Positions 26,169 through 33,477 of a stretch of DNA of 43,496 nt are shown here, one piece after another. This stretch comes from Bacteroidales bacterium UBA6229 (GTDB taxonomy: Bacteria > Bacteroidota > Bacteroidia > Bacteroidales > F082). Under the pieces are notes generated by a model, which had not been told where the DNA came from, did not search any database, and saw nothing but the letters and a program-made list of their open reading frames with translations. A program made the translations under genes and the position numbers. The DNA is taken from assembly GCA_002440975.1 (NCBI GenBank), contig DJWN01000041.1, forward strand, positions 1 to 43,496, given 5' to 3'. How positions within the stretch are numbered: the first letter of the stretch is position 1; each line of letters opens with the position of its first letter.

Positions 26169-26239
26169 TGTCCGATGGTGTAATGGTAGCACTGCAGATT
26201 TTGGTTCTGCCTGTCAAGGTTCGAATCCTTGTCGGACAA
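26169..26239 (+). tRNA. tRNA-Gln (anticodon TTG)
   Basis: The 71-base sequence folds as a full cloverleaf. The acceptor stem is TGTCCGA/TCGGACA and the D stem GTG/CAC. The anticodon stem GCAGA/TCTGC has loop TTTTGGT (anticodon TTG), and the T stem CAAGG/CCTTG has loop TTCGAAT. The CCA end is not encoded. It is a single tRNA with its own promoter and terminator. Confidence 0.97.
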
Positions 26240-26253
26240 CTCACGCAACAAAG

Positions 26254-26283
26254 CCTGCTACTTTGCGAGTAACAGGTTTTTTT
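26254..26283 (+). terminator. Intrinsic terminator after tRNA-Gln
   Basis: CCTG-C-TACT, loop TTGCG, and AGTA-A-CAGG form a stem with one C-A mismatch, followed by seven T residues. It starts 14 bases past the tRNA. Confidence 0.75.
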
Positions 26284-26365
26284 GTAGGCTGATATTACGA
26301 AATCATAAATCAAGTATTTCGGTTGATTTTTTTCCGTAAATCAGTGAGTGTGAAACAAATTAAAC

Positions 26366-26373
26366 TACTTTTG
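26366..26373 (+). promoter_or_regulatory. Candidate -7 box of the rimP-nusA-infB operon
   Basis: TACTTTTGCA matches TAnnTTTG. It gives a leader of roughly 60 bases before rimP. Confidence 0.6.
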
Positions 26374-26403
26374 CAGTGGTTTTGCGGGAAAGAAAAAGAG
26401 TTT

Positions 26404-26428
26404 GAGGGGGCGCAAGTCCCCTCTTTTT
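26404..26428 (+). promoter_or_regulatory. Attenuator-like hairpin in the rimP leader
   Basis: GAGGGG and CCCCTC pair around GCGCAAGT and are followed directly by five T residues. This is an intrinsic-terminator shape between the promoter box and the rimP start at 26442. It could set basal expression of the operon or be controlled by NusA or RimP. No alternative antiterminator pairing is obvious. Confidence 0.55.
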
Positions 26429-26441
26429 ATAGATCAAAAAA

Positions 26442-26912
26442 ATGATTCAAAAACAGGATATCATTGCACTTGCCGAAGAATGCCTCGAAGGTACCGACAG
26501 GTTTGTTGTGGACGTTCTAATCAAACCCGACAACCTCATTCTGGTGTTCATTGATGCCGATTCAGCCGTCACTATTGATCATTGTGTTGCGTTGAGCCGC
26601 TATATTGAGAAACATTTTGACCGCGAAGAAGAAGACTTTGAGTTGCGCGTTTCTTCCTCAGGGCTCGACCAGCCGATTAAAATGCTGCGACAGTTTAAAA
26701 AAACTGTCGGAAGATCTGTTGTTGTAAAATTTAAACAAGAAGATAAAAACTCCCTAATGGGCGAATTGATGGAAGCCGATGATGCCGGAATACAAATTCA
26801 GGAAATCACCATCAAAAAACTCAATAAGATAAAAAAGGAAATCAAAGGCGATATCCTAACCATTCCTTTCAGTGAAATAGAAGAAGTTAAAGAAGTAATT
26901 GATTTTAATTAA
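26442..26912 (+). CDS. rimP: Ribosome maturation factor RimP
   Basis: This 156-residue cytosolic protein helps 30S subunit assembly. The N-terminal alpha/beta domain has the conserved DADSAVTIDHCVALSRYIEKHFD and the LRVSSSGLDQPI block (the S-S-P-G-x-x-R-P/L site of the family, here with SSSGLDQPI). An Sm-like C-terminal domain ends IPFSEIEEVKEVI. It is followed by nusA and infB, the standard order. Length is normal. Confidence 0.95.
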   Translation: MIQKQDIIALAEECLEGTDRFVVDVLIKPDNLILVFIDADSAVTIDHCVALSRYIEKHFDREEEDFELRVSSSGLDQPIKMLRQFKKTVGRSVVVKFKQEDKNSLMGELMEADDAGIQIQEITIKKLNKIKKEIKGDILTIPFSEIEEVKEVIDFN

Positions 26913-26934
26913 TTTATAACGTTTATACAATACC

Positions 26935-28170
26935 ATGGACAGTATCAATCTGGTAGAAAGTTTTTCGGAATTTAAAGAATTCAAAAATATCGACCGCGAA
27001 ATGATGATGCGCATCCTGGAGGATGTGTTCCGTTCGATGTTGATCAAAAAATATGGTTCTGACGATAATTTCGATGTTATTGTAAATATTGATAAGGGCG
27101 ACCTTGAAATCTGGCACAATAGAGAAATCGTTGAAGATGACGAAGTTGAAGATCCTTCTTCGCAGATTGCCCTTTCAGAAGCCATCAAAATTGAGCCCGA
27201 CTTCGAAGTGGGAGAAGAAGTTTCGGAGCCCATTAAAATCAAAGATTTTGGAAGGCGTGAAATCCTCTCCATTCGTCAGAACCTGGTTTCCAAGATTCTG
27301 GAATACGAAAAAGACAATGTGTATCAGAAATACAAGGAAAAAGTTGGCGAAATCATCACCGGTGAAGTCTATCAAGCCTGGCGTCGAGAAATATTGGTGC
27401 TGGATGATGAAGGCATTGAGTTGATCCTGCCAAAATCTGAGATGATCCCCACAGATTTTTACAAAAAAGGCGATACCTTGCGTGCCGTCGTTTTAAAGGT
27501 TGAAATGCGTAGCGGCACTCCTTATATTATTCTTTCGCGCACCTCCGAAATCTTCCTTCAAAGGCTTTTCGAAGGCGAAGTGCCTGAAGTTTACGATGGT
27601 TTGATCACCATCCGTCGCATAGTGCGAGAGCCTGGTCAACGTGCCAAGATCGCTGTAGAATCTTACGATGACCGTATTGATCCGGTTGGAGCCTGTGTGG
27701 GCATGAAAGGATCCCGTATCCACGGTATCGTGAGAGAATTGCGCAACGAGAACATCGACGTTATCAACTACACCAACAATCCTACACTTTTCATCAGTCG
27801 TTCGTTGAGTCCGGCCAAAATATCTTCAATCCAATTGGATGAAGAACACAAACGTGCCGAGGTATTTATGAAACCTGATCAGGTAAGTCTGGCCATCGGT
27901 AAAGGCGGATTTAACATCAAACTGGCTGGCAGGCTTACCGGATATGAGATAGATGTGTATCGCGATACAGATGTAGATTCGGAGGATGTGGATCTTCAGG
28001 AATTTACTGACGAAATCGATCAGTGGGTAATTGATCAGCTACATAATATCGGCTGCGACACTGCCAAGAGTGTGCTGGCTCTCTCGGCCGAAGAAATTGC
28101 CAACAGAGCCGACCTCGAAATGGAGACCGTGCAGGAGGTAATCCGCATACTTAAAGCAGAGTTCGAATAA
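26935..28170 (+). CDS. nusA: Transcription termination/antitermination factor NusA
   Basis: This 411-residue protein has an N-terminal RNA-polymerase-binding domain (about 1-130). An S1 domain follows (about 135-205, GEIITGEVYQAWRREILVL), then two KH domains (DPVGACVGMKGSRIHGIVREL and SLAIGKGGFNIKLAGRLTGYEIDV). A C-terminal helix-hairpin-helix-like tail (LHNIGCDTAKSVLALSAEEI) completes it. NusA binds RNA polymerase and modulates pausing and termination. It starts 22 bases after rimP. The tail is shorter than the two acidic repeats of E. coli NusA, as usual in this phylum. Confidence 0.96.
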   Translation: MDSINLVESFSEFKEFKNIDREMMMRILEDVFRSMLIKKYGSDDNFDVIVNIDKGDLEIWHNREIVEDDEVEDPSSQIALSEAIKIEPDFEVGEEVSEPIKIKDFGRREILSIRQNLVSKILEYEKDNVYQKYKEKVGEIITGEVYQAWRREILVLDDEGIELILPKSEMIPTDFYKKGDTLRAVVLKVEMRSGTPYIILSRTSEIFLQRLFEGEVPEVYDGLITIRRIVREPGQRAKIAVESYDDRIDPVGACVGMKGSRIHGIVRELRNENIDVINYTNNPTLFISRSLSPAKISSIQLDEEHKRAEVFMKPDQVSLAIGKGGFNIKLAGRLTGYEIDVYRDTDVDSEDVDLQEFTDEIDQWVIDQLHNIGCDTAKSVLALSAEEIANRADLEMETVQEVIRILKAEFE

Positions 28171-28176
28171 ATTACC

Positions 28177-28184
28177 TACTTTTG
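28177..28184 (+). promoter_or_regulatory. Candidate internal promoter before infB
   Basis: TACTTTTGCA, six bases after the nusA stop, matches the -7 box and lies 33 bases before infB. infB may be transcribed separately as well as from the operon promoter. Confidence 0.5.
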
Positions 28185-28217
28185 CAAATTCATAAAAAAT
28201 CATTCAAAAACTGAAAT

Positions 28218-31200
28218 TTGAATATGTCCGAAGGTTCCAAAACATCCGTACGACTGAGCAAAGCAGCCCGGGAGTTTAACGTGGGTACCTCAACAATCGT
28301 GGAGTTCCTATCGAAAAAAGGACACCAGATTGATTCGAGCCCCAACACCAAACTGAGCCCCGAAATGTATGCCCTGCTTGTGAAAGAGTACCAGTCAGAA
28401 AAGCAGGTGAAAGAGGTTTCCAAAAAATTGGGAATTGAATTGTCGGGTCGGAAAACCATCACCGCTGACGAGATTGCGAGCGAACAATACGACGATGATG
28501 AGGAGGATGATATTGATACTGAAGAACTGATAATCAAGAATGTATCAGCTGGATTCAGTGAAAAAATTACTGCTAAAACCAGCACTAAGGAAAGCCCGAA
28601 AAAAGATGCCGAACCAATTGCAGCCCCAATAAAAGCTGTTGAACCTGAGAAAGCTGCACCTTCCGATACTGAAATGGAGGCAAAAGCAGAGAAAGCAGCA
28701 CAACCAGCTGCTCCAAATGCTGAGAAAGCCGAAGATATACCTCATGCAGAACCGGAGGCTGAAGCACCCAAAAAAGAAGAAACCTCGGAAGCACCAGTTG
28801 AAAAAGCCACAATAGAAGCACCCTCACTGATAGAAGAAGAGAAAACAGAGAAAGAACCGGCTCCTGAAGAAAAACCTGCTGCAGCCGAAACACCTTCCGA
28901 AACCACCTCTGAAAAAACTGAATCAACAGAAGAAGCTATTGAAATAGCTCCTAAGGAACAGGCCGGTATGCTCAAAGTGCTTGGTAAAATTGATCTGTCG
29001 AGCATGAATATGCGCACAAAGCCTGACCGGAAATCCAAAGCACAAAAGAAAAAGGAAGCTGAGGAAAGGCGCAACAAAGAAACCAAACCTGATTCAGGAA
29101 AAGGAAAAAAAGCCAGGACAGAAGACCCAAAGGAAAAAGAAACGCCTAAAAAGGAAACCCCTGAAGCTGAGGTACAGCCCAAAAAGCAAGAAGAAAAGCC
29201 CGTAGCTCCAGTATCGGAAAAGCCTGCCAACTTCATGCCTACTGAAGTCAGAAAGCTGGAAGGTCCAAAAATCCTGGATAAAATTGAACTGCCGGAGATT
29301 CGCAAGCCCAAGCCCAAGCCGGTGGCCTCTTCTTCTGAAGAAAAACTCTCGTCGAGCCAGAAGAAAAAGAAACGCAGAAGAATTAAAACAAATACCGCTG
29401 ATGCTGGTCAGCAACAACAGCAACCACAGCAACAAAAACCATTTCCCCAGAAAGGAAAGGACCATTCGAAAAGAACTGGTAAGCCAGTAAGAAAAGAGGA
29501 AAAGCAAGAGCTTACTGACGAAGAAATTCAACGTCAGATCAAGGAAACGCTTGCCAGGCTTACACCTTCAGGCAAGTCGAAAGCCTCTAAACATCGCCGT
29601 CAAAAACGTGAGTCGGTTTCGCATAATCTGGCCGAAGAAATGGCCAAACAGGAACAAGAAAAAAGTACCTTAAAGGTAACAGAATTTGTAACGGCCAACG
29701 AACTGGCCACCATGATGAATTTATCTGTTACTCAAGTCATTTCAACTTGTATGAGCTTGGGAATGTTTGTTTCGATCAACCAAAGGCTCGACGCCGAAAC
29801 CCTGGCCCTGGTAGCTGAAGAGTTTGGCTATAAAGTTGAGTTTATCAGTGCCGATGTGCAGGAAGCACTTCTGGAGGCTGAAGAAGTAGATAATCCGGAG
29901 GATTTGATCGAAAGAGCTCCTATCGTTACTGTTATGGGTCACGTTGACCACGGGAAAACCCTTTTACTCGACTTTATCCGCAAAGCGAATGTAGTGGCCG
30001 GCGAAGCCGGAGGTATTACACAACATATTGGTGCTTATGAGGTTACTACCGAAAGTGGCCGTAAAATTACCTTCCTCGACACACCTGGACACGAAGCCTT
30101 TACGGCCATGCGTGCCCGTGGAGCAAAGATTACTGATGTAGCTATCATTGTGATTGCTGCTGACGACAGCGTGATGCCACAAACCATCGAAGCTATCAAC
30201 CACGCTCAGGCTGCCGGTGTGCCTGTTGTGTTTGCATTCAATAAAATTGACAAGCCAACAGCCAATCCTGATCGCATCCGCGAACAGCTGGCTAATATGA
30301 ATGTGCTGGTTGAAGAATGGGGAGGTAAGTTCCAGACACAGGAAATCTCTGCAAAATCAGGTTTGGGAATTGATCAACTGCTCGAAAAAGTATTGCTTGA
30401 AAGCGAAATACTCGAACTGAAAGGGAATCCTAAAAAACTTGCAAAAGGAACTGTTATTGAGTCGTCTCTTGACAAAGGAAGAGGTTATGTGGCAAAGATC
30501 CTCGTACAGGATGGTACCATGCGGATAGGTGATATTGTTTTGGCCGGAGCTACATTTGGGAAAGTAAAAGCCATGTTCAACGAGCGTAATCAGGCTATCA
30601 AAGAGGCAGGACCGGCAACCCCACTACTCTTGCTTGGCCTTAACGGCGCACCACAAGCAGGCGACACCTTTAATGTGATGCATGACGAAAGAGAAGCAAA
30701 AAACATTGCTTTCAAACGTCAGCAACTGCAACGTGAACAAGGATTACGGACACAAAAACACATTACGCTGGATGAAATTGGCCGTCGTATCGCCATTGGC
30801 GATTTCAAAGAGCTGAACCTGATCGTTAAAGCGGATGTGGATGGTTCTGTTGAAGCCCTTTCCGACTCGCTGTTGAAACTCTCAACCGAAGAAGTTCAGG
30901 TGAATGTGATTCATAAATCCGTTGGTGCCATTAGCGAATCGGATATTATGCTCGCATCGGCCTCCAATGCCATTGTGATCGGATTCCAGGTTCGACCCAC
31001 CCTACAAGCACGTAAACTGGCCGAGAATGAAGAAATTGACATCAGACTTTACTCAATCATTTATCAGGCTATCGAAGAAATAAAAGCTGCGATCGAAGGT
31101 ATGCTTTCACCTGAAATTGAAGAAGTTATTACCTGTAATATTGAAATCCGGGAAGTATTCAAAATTACCAAAGTAGGTACGATTGCCGGTTGTATGGTGC

Positions 31201-31418
31201 TCGATGGTAAAATAACACGTAACACCAAAATTCGTATCATCCGTGATGGCATTGTGATCTACACCGGAATGCTGGGTTCACTCAAGCGTTTTAAAGATGA
31301 TGTAAAAGAGGTTTCAGCAGGCTACGAGTGTGGATTGAATGTGGAAAACTTCAACGACATTAAGGTGGGTGATATCATAGAAGGTTATCAGGAAAAAGAA
31401 GTATCGCGAAAAATATAA
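28218..31418 (+). CDS. infB: Translation initiation factor IF-2
   Basis: This 1066-residue GTPase brings initiator tRNA to the 30S subunit. An N-terminal IF2-N module (SKAAREFNVGTSTIVEFLSK) is followed by a long low-complexity region (about 100-430) of Glu, Lys, Pro and Ala with a Gln-rich patch. A second IF2-N domain (TVTELATMMN-like, reading FVTANELATMMNLSVTQV) comes next. The G domain has GHVDHGKT, DTPGHEAF and NKIDKP. Domains II to IV complete the protein. The length is larger than in E. coli (890) because of the linker. It is the last gene before a shared terminator. Confidence 0.97.
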   Translation: MNMSEGSKTSVRLSKAAREFNVGTSTIVEFLSKKGHQIDSSPNTKLSPEMYALLVKEYQSEKQVKEVSKKLGIELSGRKTITADEIASEQYDDDEEDDIDTEELIIKNVSAGFSEKITAKTSTKESPKKDAEPIAAPIKAVEPEKAAPSDTEMEAKAEKAAQPAAPNAEKAEDIPHAEPEAEAPKKEETSEAPVEKATIEAPSLIEEEKTEKEPAPEEKPAAAETPSETTSEKTESTEEAIEIAPKEQAGMLKVLGKIDLSSMNMRTKPDRKSKAQKKKEAEERRNKETKPDSGKGKKARTEDPKEKETPKKETPEAEVQPKKQEEKPVAPVSEKPANFMPTEVRKLEGPKILDKIELPEIRKPKPKPVASSSEEKLSSSQKKKKRRRIKTNTADAGQQQQQPQQQKPFPQKGKDHSKRTGKPVRKEEKQELTDEEIQRQIKETLARLTPSGKSKASKHRRQKRESVSHNLAEEMAKQEQEKSTLKVTEFVTANELATMMNLSVTQVISTCMSLGMFVSINQRLDAETLALVAEEFGYKVEFISADVQEALLEAEEVDNPEDLIERAPIVTVMGHVDHGKTLLLDFIRKANVVAGEAGGITQHIGAYEVTTESGRKITFLDTPGHEAFTAMRARGAKITDVAIIVIAADDSVMPQTIEAINHAQAAGVPVVFAFNKIDKPTANPDRIREQLANMNVLVEEWGGKFQTQEISAKSGLGIDQLLEKVLLESEILELKGNPKKLAKGTVIESSLDKGRGYVAKILVQDGTMRIGDIVLAGATFGKVKAMFNERNQAIKEAGPATPLLLLGLNGAPQAGDTFNVMHDEREAKNIAFKRQQLQREQGLRTQKHITLDEIGRRIAIGDFKELNLIVKADVDGSVEALSDSLLKLSTEEVQVNVIHKSVGAISESDIMLASASNAIVIGFQVRPTLQARKLAENEEIDIRLYSIIYQAIEEIKAAIEGMLSPEIEEVITCNIEIREVFKITKVGTIAGCMVLDGKITRNTKIRIIRDGIVIYTGMLGSLKRFKDDVKEVSAGYECGLNVENFNDIKVGDIIEGYQEKEVSRKI

Positions 31419-31434
31419 AACATTTTGATACCCT

Positions 31435-31477
31435 ACACAAAAAAGGAGCACCTGATTTTGATGCTCCTTTTTTGTGT
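31435..31477. terminator. Bidirectional terminator between infB and purA
   Basis: ACACAAAAAAGGAGCA and TGCTCCTTTTTTGTGT form a perfect 16-bp stem around an 11-base loop. Because the stem includes A and T runs it works in both directions. It lies 17 bases past infB and three bases past purA, two convergent genes. Confidence 0.9.
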
Positions 31478-31479
31478 TT

Positions 31480-32769
31480 CTACATTCTGATTAACTGCAA
31501 TCTGTCCGGTCCTGTGGATACAAGTTTTACCGGAACATTCACATAATCTTCAATAAAACGAATGAAATTTTGCAATGCCTGAGGCAAGTCATTCGCTGAC
31601 TTCATATCCTGAAGCGTGGTTTTCCATCCCGGTAGTTCTTCATAAACCGGTTCAAGCTCCTGCGTGCAGGCATCAAAAGGTAAATGAGTTATCACCTCTC
31701 CTTTATAGCGATAAGCAACTGCCAGCTTTAGCCGCTCAAAACTATCCAACACATCGGCTTTCATCATAAAGAGTGCCGTAACACCATTCAACATCACGGC
31801 ATATTTAAGTGCAGGCAAATCAATCCAGCCGCATCTTCGCGGACGGCCGGTTGTAGAACCAAATTCGTTGCCCTGTTTGCTCATCAACTCGCCATCTTTA
31901 TCAAAAAGCTCCGTCGAAAAAGGGCCACTCCCAACACGTGTACAATACGCTTTGAAAATCCCCAGCACCTCTCCTACCTTGTTTGGGGCAATGCCCAGCC
32001 CTGAACAAACACCTGCCGAAGTGGTGTTGGATGAGGTTACAAAGGGATAGCTGCCAAAATCAATATCCAGCAAGGTACCTTGTGCCCCTTCGGCCAGAAT
32101 ACGTTTGCCGGCTGCCAGTTGTTCGTTGATAAAATATTCGCTATCAACAAGCTGAAGCAATTTGATAAATTCAAGTGCCTTGAGCCATTGCTTTTCATAG
32201 GCATCAAAGTCTTGTCCGTCAATCTTATAGGAAGAATAATCAAAATCCAGATCCTTCACCAGTTTCAGATGCCTATTGCGTTGCAGCTCATAACGCAATT
32301 TAAAATTCTCCAGACAACTATCACCAATACGGATCCCATTCCGGGCTATCTTATCCGTATAAGTTGGACCGATTCCTTTAAGCGTTGATCCAATTTTGGC
32401 TGCCCCTTTCGAAGCCTCCTGAGCTGCATCTATCAGGCGATGTGTGGGCAAAATAAGATGTGCTTTGCGGGAGATATATAAATTTTTGGTAACATCAATC
32501 CCACTCTGTACAAGCTTCTTAATTTCGGCCTGCAAAATCAAAGGATCAATGATCACTCCATTTCCAATGAGATTGATACATCCCGGATTGAAAACCCCTG
32601 ACGGAATAGTATGCAACACAAACTTCTTTCCATCAAACTCAATGGTGTGACCAGCATTGGGGCCACCCTGAAAACGAGCTACAACATCATAGTCCGGTGT
32701 GAGCACATCAACGATTTTCCCTTTTCCTTCATCTCCCCATTGGAGTCCGAGTAGCACATCAATCTTCAT
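31480..32769 (-). CDS. purA: Adenylosuccinate synthetase
   Basis: This 429-residue enzyme joins IMP and aspartate using GTP, the first committed step to AMP. It begins MKIDVLLGLQWGDEGKGKIVDVL, with the P-loop-like QWGDEGKGK. RFQGGPNAGHTI, LKGIGPTYTDKIARNGIRIGD, TSSNTTSAGVCSGLGI and STTGRPRRCGWID follow. An upstream in-frame ATG at 32844 would add 25 residues that match nothing in the family. A -7 box overlaps it, so ATG 32769 is chosen. The gene lies beside a RelA/SpoT enzyme, and PurA is a known (p)ppGpp target. Confidence 0.97.
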   Translation of the reverse strand: MKIDVLLGLQWGDEGKGKIVDVLTPDYDVVARFQGGPNAGHTIEFDGKKFVLHTIPSGVFNPGCINLIGNGVIIDPLILQAEIKKLVQSGIDVTKNLYISRKAHLILPTHRLIDAAQEASKGAAKIGSTLKGIGPTYTDKIARNGIRIGDSCLENFKLRYELQRNRHLKLVKDLDFDYSSYKIDGQDFDAYEKQWLKALEFIKLLQLVDSEYFINEQLAAGKRILAEGAQGTLLDIDFGSYPFVTSSNTTSAGVCSGLGIAPNKVGEVLGIFKAYCTRVGSGPFSTELFDKDGELMSKQGNEFGSTTGRPRRCGWIDLPALKYAVMLNGVTALFMMKADVLDSFERLKLAVAYRYKGEVITHLPFDACTQELEPVYEELPGWKTTLQDMKSANDLPQALQNFIRFIEDYVNVPVKLVSTGPDRLQLIRM

Positions 32770-32841
32770 TTTACATGATTTATTGAAACAAAAAAATACT
32801 GGCAAAACAGCACATAAATGGCCATGCCTTTTACCAGTGAA

Positions 32842-32849
32842 CAAATTTA
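32842..32849 (-). promoter_or_regulatory. Candidate -7 box of purA
   Basis: The minus strand reads TAAATTTG, matching TAnnTTTG, 72 bases before the chosen purA start. Confidence 0.5.
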
Positions 32850-32896
32850 CATCAAAATACAGCTGAATTTACAAGGAAAATTCCCGAAAGAGTGAT

Positions 32897-33364
32897 TTAT
32901 TCTTTGTTCTTTTCCTTATCCTTTATTTTGCCAAAAAAAGTTAGCGAATGATGGGTGATTTCGACACCAAGAAGTTCTTCCACAGATTTTTGAATCTCCT
33001 GCAAGCGGGGATCGCAATACTCCAGCACCGTACCATCTTCGATGTCCACGAAATGATCGTGCTGTTTGAATTTGAAAGACCTCTCAAACTGTGCACAATT
33101 ATTGCCGAACTGATGCTTGGTAACCAGATTACAATCCAGCAGCAACTCGATGGTATTATATAAGGTTGCGCGGCTCACCCTGTATTTGTTATTCTTCATT
33201 CTGATATAAAGCGTTTCAATATCAAAATGACCTTCTGTTGCATAAATCTCTTTGAGAATGGTATAACGCTCGGGCGTTTTGCGATGCCCGCGTTGCTCCA
33301 GATAATCGGTAAAAATTTTTTTTACAGTCTCAAAGGTCTCGTTCATATTTTCTTTCATCATCAT
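32897..33364 (-). CDS. Fur-family transcriptional regulator
   Basis: This 155-residue protein has an N-terminal winged helix (HRKTPERYTILKEIYATEGHFDIETLY, VSRATLYNTIELL) and a C-terminal dimerisation/metal domain. His102 and His104 (HDHF) and a late HH pair are kept. The Cys-x-x-Cys pairs of the structural zinc site in classical Fur are missing: the place reads HDHFVDIEDGTVLEYCD, with a single Cys. It may be a Fur, PerR or Zur relative; sequence alone does not say which metal or signal it senses. It sits between purA and the RelA/SpoT gene and could regulate the haem operon at 15.8 kb, but no binding site was identified. Confidence 0.88.
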   Translation of the reverse strand: MMMKENMNETFETVKKIFTDYLEQRGHRKTPERYTILKEIYATEGHFDIETLYIRMKNNKYRVSRATLYNTIELLLDCNLVTKHQFGNNCAQFERSFKFKQHDHFVDIEDGTVLEYCDPRLQEIQKSVEELLGVEITHHSLTFFGKIKDKEKNKE

Positions 33365-33477
33365 AGGAAAACTGTGTAAGCCATATCAAAGCGTAAAATT
33401 ACAACAAAAAAAAATCTAATTAGAATGAATTTAAATAAAAACAATCGGGCGGGAGATAACCTTCTGATTTTAACAGG

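Noticed and set aside
29400..29460. Gln-rich repeat in infB as a microsatellite
   Set aside because: The IF-2 linker is normally low in complexity; no exact tandem array is present.
28545..29531. Several long open frames antisense to infB
   Set aside because: They arise from the skewed codon use of the Glu/Lys/Pro-rich linker and give Leu/Ser/Phe-rich products of no known type.
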